Positions 15,251 to 21,920 of a stretch of DNA of 40,297 nt are shown piece after piece. Source of the stretch: Fibrobacter sp. (GTDB lineage Bacteria; Fibrobacterota; Fibrobacteria; Fibrobacterales; Fibrobacteraceae); the NCBI GenBank assembly GCA_017550445.1, contig JAFZOV010000031.1, positions 1 to 40,297 of the forward strand. Direction: 5' to 3'. The translations under genes were made by a program, and so were the position numbers. Within the stretch, counting starts at the first letter, position 1, and each line of letters opens with the position of its first letter. The notes under the pieces are model-generated. The model ran no database searches, had not been told where the DNA came from, and saw nothing but the letters and a program-made list of their open reading frames with translations.

Positions 15251-15288
15251 AAGAAAAAGCCTTCTCTACATTCCCTGTAGAAAAGGCT
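15251..15288 (-). terminator. alkD terminator
   Basis: On the minus strand AGCCTTTTCTACA and TGTAGAGAAGGCT form a 13-bp stem with one mismatch, followed by TTTTTCTTTCT. Confidence 0.82.
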
Positions 15289-15313
15289 CATAATGGTTTC
15301 TTTTATCGGTTTA

Positions 15314-15976
15314 TTAAATCAGGCGCAGGATTTCCTGAGCGGTCTGTTCGGCAAAGGTGTTGTCTTGCACAAAGCGACGGACTTCGGTCGGGTTGATTCG
15401 GGCGTATTCAGAAAGAGCGCGACCGATACCGTTACGAATGTAGTAGTCGTCATCCTTGGCGCAAGTCAAGCAGAACTGCCTAAGCAACGGCCAGTCCGTG
15501 CGATCCTTGTACTGAATCTGGAAAATAATCGCACTGCGGCGAACCCAAACATTCGGGTCGCGAATCCAGGAAGCGATCTTTCCACGGAGCGCCGGCAAGC
15601 GGAGTGCCAGGTCACCCAACACGCAAGCGGCGAGGGTATCTACGGTATCGCGCCAGGCGCGGGTCTTAATTAACTTTTTGAGGAAGGCAAGGTGCTGTCC
15701 ACCGAGCAGAGCCCTGTGACGGAACAAATAGTCACATGCCGCATATTGGATTTCACGATACGGCTGTGTCCACATGTCCTCGACCCTGGCCACCAATTCG
15801 TCACCGTCCTTCGGCGGGTTTCTGTCGAATATGGGGTAGGTCACTTCGCGACGGGGAACGAGACGAATTCCGAGGAAATCGAACTGTTCACGAGCCTTCT
15901 TAGACATTTCGTGCGCTTCCTCCTCATTGGAGATTGCGCGAAGAGCAAGTAATATTTCTTGAGTAAACCGAAGCAT
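15314..15976 (-). CDS. DNA alkylation repair enzyme, AlkD/AlkC-like HEAT-repeat glycosylase
   Basis: 220 residues, the normal AlkD length. The protein is all-helical HEAT-like repeats. Family landmarks are MWTQPYREIQYAACDYL, the segment WRDTVDTLAACVLG, NVWVRRSAIIFQIQYKDRTDW and YYIRNGIGRALSEYARINP. AlkD removes positively charged N3- or N7-alkyl purines without base flipping. The Trp/Asp/Arg triad in WRDTVD and WVRR supports activity, but substrate range cannot be judged from sequence. TATTTT lies 8 nt before ATG 15976. It is a single-gene unit with its own terminator. Confidence 0.9.
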   Translation of the reverse strand: MLRFTQEILLALRAISNEEEAHEMSKKAREQFDFLGIRLVPRREVTYPIFDRNPPKDGDELVARVEDMWTQPYREIQYAACDYLFRHRALLGGQHLAFLKKLIKTRAWRDTVDTLAACVLGDLALRLPALRGKIASWIRDPNVWVRRSAIIFQIQYKDRTDWPLLRQFCLTCAKDDDYYIRNGIGRALSEYARINPTEVRRFVQDNTFAEQTAQEILRLI

Positions 15977-16124
15977 GTATTACAAAAATAGTCCAAAAAA
16001 AATTTTTTTTCTAGGTCTTGACAAGCATTTTTTTCAATTTTTTTTAAATTTGGGTCGCATTTTTTACAATAAAATGACTTTTTCCACTCTTGACAAGCTA
16101 AAATAGGGCTAAAATCTGGGTTTT
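15977..16124 (+). promoter_or_regulatory. Very AT-rich control region with duplicated TTGACAAGC
   Basis: 148 nt between divergent genes, full of A and T tracts. TTGACAAGC occurs at 16018-16026 and 16090-16098, 72 nt apart. TAAAAT (16110-16115) lies 9 nt from ATG 16125. The A-tracts could bend DNA or bind AT-hook-type proteins. Confidence 0.4.
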
Positions 16125-16775
16125 ATGAATCAGAATTTGTCTAATATCGCGCTGAATATCATTGAAGTTCCCCATGAACTCCGGGGGCTCTCCGACGAGG
16201 AAATCATCCAGAATTCCGAAAGGAACCGGAAAGATTTTAACGGCAAACGCAAAAACGGTGCGGCCCGCCCCTCCAAGAAAGACCGCATCGCCCTGAAGCA
16301 GCAGAAAGCCTATCACGAAGCCGAAAGCATCGCCTCCGAAATATTCGGTGCTGTCGCCAAGCAGAACGACCTGTACTTCAAGCCCAAGACCCAGATTCCG
16401 GGTATCCCGCCCATGAGTGACCTCCCCCTGGAAAAGCAGATGATGCTGAAAACCACTTTTACCGAAGAAAGCAAAGGCTACAGCGTCTACAACTTTAAAG
16501 AGAAATCTGAACACAGCAAACCGCAAGCCATGATTACAGAGGCTCCCAAGCCCGCCTCGGGTCGAGTGCTCAAGGCTTCTTTCGGCGCAAAGACCGGCGA
16601 CAAGCCCAAGGCCGTGATCGTGTCCGCTGCAGACCACGCCAAGCAGAAGGCCGAAGAACGTGCCAAGAAAATTCAGGATTTCTTTAAGGCAAAGCACCCC
16701 GAAGCGACCACCATGCCTGATGGTCAGCCGATCAAGCGCGGCCGCGGCCGCCCGAGAAAGAACCCCTTAATATGA
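16125..16775 (+). CDS. Basic protein with a C-terminal AT-hook
   Basis: 216 residues, not recognised. It is highly charged and mostly disordered in appearance. Residues 1-35 hold a short conserved-looking helix (ALNIIEVPHELRGLSDEEII). Residues ~38-60 are basic (KDFNGKRKNGAARPSKKDR). A Lys/Ala helical stretch around 165-190 follows. The last residues, KRGRGRPRKNP, are a textbook AT-hook (GRP core flanked by basic residues), which binds the minor groove of AT-rich DNA. There is no signal peptide. It may be a small nucleoid-associated or regulatory protein. Its own upstream region is exceptionally rich in A/T tracts, so autoregulation is conceivable. A hairpin follows at 16808. Confidence 0.7.
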   Translation: MNQNLSNIALNIIEVPHELRGLSDEEIIQNSERNRKDFNGKRKNGAARPSKKDRIALKQQKAYHEAESIASEIFGAVAKQNDLYFKPKTQIPGIPPMSDLPLEKQMMLKTTFTEESKGYSVYNFKEKSEHSKPQAMITEAPKPASGRVLKASFGAKTGDKPKAVIVSAADHAKQKAEERAKKIQDFFKAKHPEATTMPDGQPIKRGRGRPRKNPLI

Positions 16776-16807
16776 CCGCTCGTGCCCAATCACAAAAGTA
16801 CGTACCC

Positions 16808-16834
16808 ACGCCTCGTTAATACGAGGCGTTTGTT
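16808..16834 (+). terminator. Terminator of the AT-hook gene
   Basis: ACGCCTCG and CGAGGCGT form an 8-bp stem with a 6-nt loop, followed by TTGTTG, a weak T-tract. Confidence 0.6.
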
Positions 16835-16871
16835 GCTCACAGACAAAATCGCTTATTCTGAAAAGCGCAAA

Positions 16872-16912
16872 CAAAAAAAAAGAACCTCTTCCGGGGTGGA
16901 AAAGGTTCTTTA
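16872..16912 (-). terminator. Terminator of tRNA-Cys
   Basis: On the minus strand AAAGAACCTTTTCC pairs with GGAAGAGGTTCTTT (one mismatch), followed by a long T-run (A-run at 16872-16881 on the plus strand). Confidence 0.85.
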
Positions 16913-16914
16913 AG

Positions 16915-16987
16915 AGGCAACGATCAGACTCGAACTGATGAATAAGGCTTTTGCAGAGCCGCCCCTTACCAACTTGGGTACGTCGCC
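16915..16987 (-). tRNA. tRNA-Cys (anticodon GCA)
   Basis: Read on the minus strand this 73-nt cloverleaf has acceptor arm GGCGACG/CGTTGCC with one G-U pair, a D arm, and anticodon loop CTGCAAA with GCA at 34-36. The T arm is ATCAG-TTCGAGT-CTGAT. Position 73 is U, the cysteine identity discriminator. CCA is not encoded, so it must be added after transcription. The gene is a single-tRNA unit with a near-consensus promoter and its own terminator. Confidence 0.95.
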
Positions 16988-16999
16988 AAAGTGAAACGC

Positions 17000-17028
17000 A
17001 ATATAGGTAATAATTCGTCGCTTTTCAA
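17000..17028 (-). promoter_or_regulatory. tRNA-Cys promoter
   Basis: On the minus strand TTGAAA (17023-17028), a 17-nt spacer and TATATT (17000-17005) end 12 nt before the tRNA. It is a clean sigma70-type promoter and serves as a reference for the others. Confidence 0.82.
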
Positions 17029-17057
17029 GGGCAAACTCGCCATTTTTTGCATTTTTT

Positions 17058-17069
17058 TATCTTTTAGTC
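17058..17069 (+). promoter_or_regulatory. -10 element of a predicted leaderless gene (17070)
   Basis: TATCTT (17058-17063), 6 nt, then ATG 17070. No Shine-Dalgarno sequence is present. Confidence 0.5.
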
Positions 17070-17585
17070 ATGGTAAAAACGTCATTCAAGGTCCGGTTCA
17101 AGGCTTTTCTTGTAACCCTGTGGATTAAAAGCCTGCGTATCAGGCTCAAAACGCCTCAGCCTATCGAGCCCGGGATCCTTGGAGTATGGCATAAAGATTT
17201 GCTGGCCTGCGCCGCAGCGTTTAAAAATTGGGGAGTATACACTCTTATTTCGGAATCCAGCGACGGGGACTTATTCGCAGCCATTGTCGAAAATCTAGGC
17301 TATTCCGTAACACGCGGCTCCAGCACACACGGCGCCACCAACGTCCGCCACTTGCTAGCCCCCCTTAAAGAAGGACACTTTGTAGGCATGGCACTCGATG
17401 GTCCTCGCGGACCGGCTCTCCAAGTCAAGCAAGGCTCGCCGTGGCTTGCAAAATCAAGCGGCCGCCCACTCTGGCTTATTAGCGCCAAATACGGAGCGCA
17501 CATCACTCTAAAAACCTGGGATAAGTTTATTTTGCCCCTGCCGCTGACATCTATAGACATCGAAATTAAGTATCTTTGTGACTGA
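17070..17585 (+). CDS. DUF374 family lysophospholipid-acyltransferase-like protein
   Basis: 171 residues. It matches the DUF374 pattern. ILGVWHKDLLACAAAF contains the His of a degenerate acyltransferase motif. ISESSDGDLFAAIVENLGY and VTRGSSTHGATNVRHLLAPLKEG follow, then the diagnostic ALDGPRGPALQVKQGSPWLAK. The family is related to LpxL/PlsC-type acyltransferases and is presumed to act on lipid A or phospholipid at the inner membrane; substrate unknown. The N-terminus is basic and hydrophobic, consistent with membrane association. It ends shortly before the DnaQ gene on the same strand (41 nt) and may be co-transcribed with it. Confidence 0.85.
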   Translation: MVKTSFKVRFKAFLVTLWIKSLRIRLKTPQPIEPGILGVWHKDLLACAAAFKNWGVYTLISESSDGDLFAAIVENLGYSVTRGSSTHGATNVRHLLAPLKEGHFVGMALDGPRGPALQVKQGSPWLAKSSGRPLWLISAKYGAHITLKTWDKFILPLPLTSIDIEIKYLCD

Positions 17586-17626
17586 AAACCAACCAAGGTG
17601 ATTTCATATTCAATAAGGATTATATC

Positions 17627-18274
17627 GTGATTTTAATGCCACCTAAATTTGTCGCCTTCGACCTTGAAACGACTGGCCTTAACAACCAAAAAGACGAAAT
17701 CATCGAAATCGGTGCAGTCAAGTTCACCGTAGAAACCAAGAACGGCAAGGTTGTTCCCAAGCTCCTTGGCGAGCTCGAAACCTTCGTGAAGCCGAACATG
17801 ATGATTCCTGCGGAAGCCTCTGCGGTGAACCACATTTACGACAGCGACGTGCAGGACGCCCCGGCCGTGGGCGATGCCATCAAGAAGTTCACCGAATTCT
17901 GCGGACAGAGTTCCATTCTGCTCGCCCACAATGCAAACTTCGACGCAAGCTTCTTGCGCGTTGCCTACAAGAACAACCCGCAGCTTGTGCCCGGCAACCC
18001 GGTCATCGACTCCCTCGCCATTTCCAAGGCAATTCTCCCCGAAGCCAGTTCCCACAAGCTCGGCATCTTGGCCAACATGTTCCAGCGCCGCGACGAAATC
18101 AGCATGAAAATCGAATCTGACAAGATGCACCGCGCCGTTTACGACTGCCTGATGCTCATGGAAGTGTTCGTGGCATTGCTCCGCCGCCGCTTCAAGGAAA
18201 AGGACTGGGAAATGGCCTGCATCATGAAGAACATGGAAAAGTACAAGGGCATTCCCCAGTTCATCAACAAATAA
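17627..18274 (+). CDS. DnaQ-type 3'-5' exonuclease (DNA polymerase III epsilon-like)
   Basis: 215 residues from GTG 17627 (AAGGAT seven nt upstream); ATG 17636 is an alternative but lacks a spaced ribosome-binding site. The three exonuclease motifs are present: FVAFDLETTGLNNQ (ExoI, Asp-x-Glu), LLAHNANFDASFL (ExoII) and HRAVYDCLMLMEVF (ExoIII epsilon with His and Asp). Such proteins proofread DNA polymerase III or trim RNA/DNA ends. No polymerase-binding tail is clear, so whether this is the true epsilon subunit is undecided. Confidence 0.88.
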   Translation: MILMPPKFVAFDLETTGLNNQKDEIIEIGAVKFTVETKNGKVVPKLLGELETFVKPNMMIPAEASAVNHIYDSDVQDAPAVGDAIKKFTEFCGQSSILLAHNANFDASFLRVAYKNNPQLVPGNPVIDSLAISKAILPEASSHKLGILANMFQRRDEISMKIESDKMHRAVYDCLMLMEVFVALLRRRFKEKDWEMACIMKNMEKYKGIPQFINK

Positions 18275-18299
18275 GCTTTTACAAAAATCGAATTTCAAC

Positions 18300-18326
18300 G
18301 CGGACATTCATTTGTCCGCATTTTTT
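18300..18326 (+). terminator. Terminator of the DnaQ gene
   Basis: GCGGACA and TGTCCGC form a 7-bp stem with a 6-nt loop, followed by ATTTTTTG. Confidence 0.88.
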
Positions 18327-18369
18327 GTTATAAATGCAGGTCGCCCAGCGACACTCGCTTGTCCACCGC

Positions 18370-18399
18370 AAAAAAAAGAACCGCCCCCGAAGGAGCGGT
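18370..18399 (-). terminator. Terminator of the rpsF-rpsR-rplI operon
   Basis: On the minus strand ACCGCTCC, loop TTCG, GGGGCGGT (one G-T pair), then TCTTTTTTTT. Confidence 0.9.
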
Positions 18400-18429
18400 C
18401 CGTAAGATTCTTAGTGATCAAGAAAAGAC

Positions 18430-18879
18430 TTAAGCCTTCTCCGCAACCACCCAAACCTTGACCTGAGCTTCAACGTCGCTGAAGACCTTGATCGTCACGG
18501 TGTAAACACCGAGCTGCTTGATCGGTTCTTCGAGAGCAACCTGAGCACGGGTAACCTTAACGCCCTGCTTGGTGATGGCGTCAGCAATGTCAGCAGCGGT
18601 CACAGAACCGTACAGACGTTCGCCTTCCACAACGCGGCGTTCGAGGTTAACAGAAATCTGAGAAAGCTTTGCAGCCACGTCACCAGCGGCAGCGAGTTCC
18701 TTCTGGAACTGAGCTTCAACAGCAGCGCGGTTGTTTTCGATTTCGAGCTTGGCTTCCTTAGTAGCACGAACAGCGAGCTTGCGCGGGAAGAGGTAGTTAC
18801 GGGCATAGCCGTCCTTAACCTTAACCACGTCGAGCATCTTGCCGAGGTGGGGAACATTGGCCTTAAGAATAATTTCCAT
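18430..18879 (-). CDS. rplI: 50S ribosomal protein L9
   Basis: 149 residues, the usual L9 length. The N-terminal rRNA-binding domain carries the L9 signature: MEIILKANVPHLGKMLDVV, then KVKDGYARNYLFPRKLAVRAT. A long connecting helix (ENNRAAVEAQFQKELAAAG) and the C-terminal domain (RLYGSVTAADIADAI) follow. L9 binds 23S rRNA near the L1 stalk and stabilises reading frame. TAAGGAGGA lies upstream of ATG 18879. It is last in the rpsF-rpsR-rplI operon, 14 nt after rpsR. Confidence 0.97.
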   Translation of the reverse strand: MEIILKANVPHLGKMLDVVKVKDGYARNYLFPRKLAVRATKEAKLEIENNRAAVEAQFQKELAAAGDVAAKLSQISVNLERRVVEGERLYGSVTAADIADAITKQGVKVTRAQVALEEPIKQLGVYTVTIKVFSDVEAQVKVWVVAEKA

Positions 18880-18893
18880 AGTCTAGTTCCTCC

Positions 18894-19145
18894 TTAGCGC
18901 AGACTGTCCGAAACGAACGGGAGAATAGCCATCTGACGGGCACGCTTGATAGCTTCGTTCAGCATGCGCTGATACTTGGCAGAGGTGCCAGAAATGCGGC
19001 GAGGAATGATCTTACCACGTTCAGAGATAAAGCGACGAAGAGTCTTTTCGTCCTTATAGTCAATGAACTTGATATTGTTTTCCGTGAACCAGCAAGTCTT
19101 CTTGCGGCGGATACGGGTTGCCTGCTTCTTATCTTCAAAAGCCAT
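18894..19145 (-). CDS. rpsR: 30S ribosomal protein S18
   Basis: 83 residues. The family core is intact: [19 protein letters not shown], then [24 protein letters not shown] and a C-terminal MAILPFVSD. The N-terminus KTCWFTENN retains one Cys, so it may be a partly zinc-binding form. S18 pairs with S6 on the 30S platform. Its ATG overlaps the rpsF stop (TAATG), which couples translation of the S6-S18 pair. Confidence 0.97.
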   Translation of the reverse strand: MAFEDKKQATRIRRKKTCWFTENNIKFIDYKDEKTLRRFISERGKIIPRRISGTSAKYQRMLNEAIKRARQMAILPFVSDSLR

Positions 19146-19516
19146 TATTCAGCCTCCCCTTCTTCTGCGTCAACCGGGATGATATCTTCGGTAGACTGGG
19201 TCTGAGTTTGGTCATAAACAATTTCGCTCATCGGATAATCAGCGAGAGTCATCCAGCGGAGAACGTTTTCGTTCAGCTTAAGAGCGGCTTCCACAGAGGC
19301 GACCGTAGCGGCTTCAGCCTTGTAGTAGAAGATCACGTAAAAGCCATGCTGGCGCTTCTTGATGGTGTAAGCGAGCTTGCGCTTGCCCCAATCGTCGCGG
19401 CGGAGGATTTCGCCGTTGCCTTTGGTGATGTTAGCGGCGATAGTCTCGATTTCGGCCTTGATAGCGTCGTCAGAGATCATAGCGTCGATGATCACCATCG
19501 TTTCGTATTGTCTCAT
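19145..19516 (-). CDS. rpsF: 30S ribosomal protein S6
   Basis: 123 residues. It begins [19 protein letters not shown], with the conserved [29 protein letters not shown] segment and the [10 protein letters not shown] motif. The C-terminus is acidic (VDAEEGEAE), as in many bacterial S6 proteins. S6 binds 16S rRNA together with S18. An AAAGGG ribosome-binding site precedes ATG 19516. It is first in the operon, behind an ideal sigma70 promoter and a structured ~75-nt leader. Confidence 0.97.
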   Translation of the reverse strand: MRQYETMVIIDAMISDDAIKAEIETIAANITKGNGEILRRDDWGKRKLAYTIKKRQHGFYVIFYYKAEAATVASVEAALKLNENVLRWMTLADYPMSEIVYDQTQTQSTEDIIPVDAEEGEAE

Positions 19517-19591
19517 AATGAGTCCCTTTGGTCTATCGCCCGGAAAACCGACATTGGCTCCGGGAGGGTTCCGATAAAAATCGGTGCACCA
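19517..19591 (-). promoter_or_regulatory. Structured 5' leader of rpsF (possible S6-S18 autoregulatory site)
   Basis: Two inverted repeats lie in the leader: CCGA/TCGG (19571-19584) and CCCGGA/TCCGGG (19539-19564). In many bacteria the S6-S18 dimer binds a leader hairpin with an exposed CCG and represses this operon. The CC/CCG-rich stems here fit that idea, but the exact motif was not verified. Confidence 0.45.
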
Positions 19592-19620
19592 AATATAGAA
19601 AATCGGGATTTAGGTGTCAA
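19592..19620 (-). promoter_or_regulatory. Ribosomal operon promoter (rpsF)
   Basis: On the minus strand TTGACA (19615-19620), a 17-nt spacer and TATATT (19592-19597). It is a near-perfect sigma70 promoter. Confidence 0.88.
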
Positions 19621-19641
19621 ACCTAGAGTGGAGGTCAGGTC

Positions 19642-20481
19642 CTACGCCCCCAACTGGAACCCCAGGAAATAGGTATTCGACCACCCGTCAATACCCCGGT
19701 TAAAGGTCTTTTGACCGCCAATTTCGAAAGAAATCCAGGCAGAACGCAGCGAACGCTTGGCCCAGGGCCACACCTCACGGAAATTAAAGGCGATTCCCGG
19801 CATCACATTCAGCAGCAGTTCTTTCGAGAAGTTGTATTCCACATGAATTTCGCCGGTTGCGCCGAACAGTCTAGACAAATTAACGCCGCCGCCTACGCCA
19901 AGCCCAATAGAGAAACCATCCAGGGAAAAGAGCTTTTGACAATTGTCTTTTTCGACCAGGGTAGAATCTTCTTCGATTTCTTCCTCTTTTTGAGCACGCA
20001 CCTTATTGTCGGCATCGGTCGATTTTTCCCACCAATAATGCTGTTCTTCGACCTTTTTACCACGCACCTGCTTTCTGAACGCAGATATGCTGGTATTTTC
20101 AAATCCTAGGAACGGTTCTGCATACAGGTCATAGCGGTCCGAAACGCCATGGAAACGTATATTCAAGCGGTAACGCTGATACAGCACCATCGCGTCACGG
20201 TCCAAATCCCCGCCAAAAAAACGGACATTGGCACCACCACTCAGCCATTCTTTGTAGAAATATTCCAGTTGAGATTGCCAAGCCCCCATGCAGTCACATT
20301 CGGCCAACGGATCGTAAACACCAAAGCCAAGACCAAAAGAAAGCCCCTCTCCCAAATAAGCAGTCTGCCCAGGGAGCGGAATAGCCTCATGAGCTTCCAA
20401 GGAACGGTGTTCTACATCATCCTCCGCGAACACGGGAGACAATCCAAACACAAGCACTATCAGCAAGAAAAAGAAATGCAC
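19642..20481 (-). CDS. Predicted outer-membrane beta-barrel protein of unknown family
   Basis: 279 residues. A signal peptide ends near SPVFAEDD. The mature protein has alternating strands rich in Gly and aromatics (GLSFGLGFGVYDPL, LYQRYRLNIRFHG, YDLYAEPFLGFENTSISAF). A charged loop near residues 150-180 follows, then further strands ending GWSNTYFLGFQLGA. It is not recognised as a named family and looks like a 10-12-strand barrel. The start is GTG 20481. TATCTT lies exactly 6 nt before it and overlaps the T-run of the aldolase terminator, so a leaderless mRNA is likely. It lies upstream of the rpsF promoter on the same strand without a clear terminator between. Confidence 0.65.
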   Translation of the reverse strand: MHFFFLLIVLVFGLSPVFAEDDVEHRSLEAHEAIPLPGQTAYLGEGLSFGLGFGVYDPLAECDCMGAWQSQLEYFYKEWLSGGANVRFFGGDLDRDAMVLYQRYRLNIRFHGVSDRYDLYAEPFLGFENTSISAFRKQVRGKKVEEQHYWWEKSTDADNKVRAQKEEEIEEDSTLVEKDNCQKLFSLDGFSIGLGVGGGVNLSRLFGATGEIHVEYNFSKELLLNVMPGIAFNFREVWPWAKRSLRSAWISFEIGGQKTFNRGIDGWSNTYFLGFQLGA

Positions 20482-20487
20482 GGGTAC

Positions 20488-20522
20488 AAGATAATAAAAA
20501 AGCGGCCTGCTAAAGGGCCGCT
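20488..20522 (-). terminator. Aldolase-gene terminator overlapping the next gene's -10
   Basis: On the minus strand AGCGGCC/GGCCGCT (20501-20522) is followed by TTTTTTATTA. The T-tract runs into TATCTT (20488-20493), the predicted -10 of the downstream leaderless gene. Confidence 0.78.
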
Positions 20523-20528
20523 CTTCTC

Positions 20529-20558
20529 CATGATGAACGACGTTAGTCGTTCATCATG
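20529..20558. other. Perfect 13-bp hairpin around the aldolase stop codon
   Basis: CATGATGAACGAC (20529-20541) and GTCGTTCATCATG (20546-20558) are perfect complements with a 4-nt loop. The last four aldolase codons form one arm and the stop lies in the loop. Confidence 0.85.
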
Positions 20559-21484
20559 TGGTTGTAAAACTTGGTGTAGTTGTCGCGGTCTTCGGTTTTG
20601 CGGATGGCGATGGCGTCTTGCGGGTGACGGTTCAGCATACCGGTAATCATCTGCGGGATGATGTAACCCCATTCGTACTTTTCCTTGAGCGGCAAGAACA
20701 GTTCCTGGTAAGCGTCGAGCACCGGGCGCAGATCGTACTTCGGATTCTTGAGGAAGCCGAGCAAAAGTTCGGTGGTGCAGTTACCGGCGCCACGGCCCAT
20801 GCCAGACACAGAACCGTCGAGGAAATCCACATGGTCGATTATTGCCTGAATGGTATTGCTGAAGGCAAGCTGCTGGTTGTTGTGACCATGGAAGCCAAAC
20901 TTCTTGTTCTTCACGATGCTACGGTAGCGGGTAATTTCCTTATCAATGTCTTCCTGGTAGAAGGCACCGAAGCTGTCCACGAGGTAAAGCACATCGGCCT
21001 TGCATTCTTCGTTCACCTGGTGCAGTGCTTCGTCGAGTTCCGGGCCACGATCGCGGCTCACGGCCATGATGTTGAGGGTGGTTTCGTAGCCCATGTCGTG
21101 GAAGGCGTTCACCATTTCGATACCCTTGTCGATGTTCTTCACGTAGCTTGCCACGCGGAACATCTGGTAGGGGCTTTCGCTAGCGGGCTTCACGGCGTCC
21201 ATGTTCACGCGGCCCACGTCAGCCATCACGGCCATCTTGATCTTGGAATCAATACCGTCTTTCACCTTCCAGAGCAGGTCGTCATCGCAGAACTTCCACG
21301 GACCGTATTCCTTGGGGTCAAAGAGTTCCGGAGAGTTCTTGTAACCCATTTCCATGTAGTCCACACCGGCAGCAGACAAGAGCGTGTAGAGGCGACGCAC
21401 AAATTCCAGAGAAAAGTCGTGCTTGTTCACGAGACCGCCATCACGGATGGTGCAGTCCAAAACTTTGATGCTTTCGTAGTACAT
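20543..21484 (-). CDS. HMGL-like aldolase family protein
   Basis: 313 residues. The TIM-barrel of the HMG-CoA lyase/DRE metallolyase family is clear. It opens with KVLDCTIRDGGLVNKHDF (metal and base site, Asp-x-Thr-x-Arg-Asp), then VDYMEMGYKNSPELF. The metal ligands lie in FGFHGHNNQQLAFSNT, and DGSVSGMGRGAGNCTTELLLG is the C-terminal motif. Members of this subgroup resemble 4-hydroxy-2-oxovalerate aldolase and often occur in sugar or capsule loci. The substrate here is unknown and no partner dehydrogenase is present. Translation starts at ATG 21484 behind AGAAGG. The leader contains a heptamer array, and transcription begins at a good promoter (21582-21610). Confidence 0.85.
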   Translation of the reverse strand: MYYESIKVLDCTIRDGGLVNKHDFSLEFVRRLYTLLSAAGVDYMEMGYKNSPELFDPKEYGPWKFCDDDLLWKVKDGIDSKIKMAVMADVGRVNMDAVKPASESPYQMFRVASYVKNIDKGIEMVNAFHDMGYETTLNIMAVSRDRGPELDEALHQVNEECKADVLYLVDSFGAFYQEDIDKEITRYRSIVKNKKFGFHGHNNQQLAFSNTIQAIIDHVDFLDGSVSGMGRGAGNCTTELLLGFLKNPKYDLRPVLDAYQELFLPLKEKYEWGYIIPQMITGMLNRHPQDAIAIRKTEDRDNYTKFYNHMMND

Positions 21485-21495
21485 AGTGACCTTCT

Positions 21496-21523
21496 AGACG
21501 AAAGACGAGAGACGAGAGACGAA
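21496..21523 (+). repeat. Heptamer array, AGACGAG family (4 units)
   Basis: Units in register: AGACGAA, AGACGAG, AGACGAG, AGACGAA. It lies inside the predicted 5' leader of the aldolase mRNA. The same family appears in truB (36832-36880). Confidence 0.88.
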
Positions 21524-21581
21524 AGATTTTTTCGTTGACGGCTACCGCATCGTCACTTGTTGATATTTTGTTTCGCAGGCA

Positions 21582-21610
21582 AAGATAGGTTCTGAAACAA
21601 GGGCGGTCAA
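21582..21610 (-). promoter_or_regulatory. Promoter of the aldolase gene
   Basis: On the minus strand TTGACC (21605-21610), a 17-nt spacer and TATCTT (21582-21587). The leader is ~90 nt long. Confidence 0.72.
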
Positions 21611-21852
21611 GAGGCCGTAAACAAAACATCCAAAAAAAGTCAATATTCAACGCAATTTTTGCGTCATATTAAACAAAAACGGCTATAACACACCTATTTC
21701 CAAGGAGTTATAAACCTAAATGCACGGTATTTAGAAGGTCTAAATGTCAAATCAACCAATACTTTCAGGTATTTTCAGAAATAGGCTTCAGCTAACCGAC
21801 ATCAAAGCAAATCCATTCCAACGCATTTTTTGCGTAAAAAAACACAATTCAC
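21611..21852. other. Gene-free AT-rich segment with paired small hairpins
   Basis: This is the core of the only gene-free stretch longer than 300 nt in the window (21485-21920). No credible ORF is seen. Two near-identical hairpins, ACGCAATTTTTGCGT (21650-21664) and ACGCATTTTTTGCGT (21821-21835), share the flank TTC(C)A. CTAAATG is repeated directly (21716-21722 and 21740-21746). CCTATTTC and GAAATAGG form a distant inverted pair. It could be an sRNA or a regulatory region. Confidence 0.4.
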
Positions 21853-21886
21853 AAAAAAAAGCGGACGCTCCAATAGAAGCACCCGC
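21853..21886 (-). terminator. Terminator of the collagen-like lipoprotein gene
   Basis: On the minus strand GCGGGTGC...GCGTCCGC forms an imperfect stem followed by TTTTTTTT. A second 8-bp hairpin, AATTGTTG/CAACAATT, lies between it and the stop codon. The inner CGCTCC-AT-G--GCACC resembles the valS terminator. Confidence 0.72.
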
Positions 21887-21920
21887 CAATTGTTGAGAAT
21901 GTTGTTACCAACAATTATTA

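Noticed and set aside
16915..17028. Integration site at tRNA-Cys
   Set aside because: No integrase, no repeated 3' tRNA fragment and no foreign gene block lie beside the tRNA.
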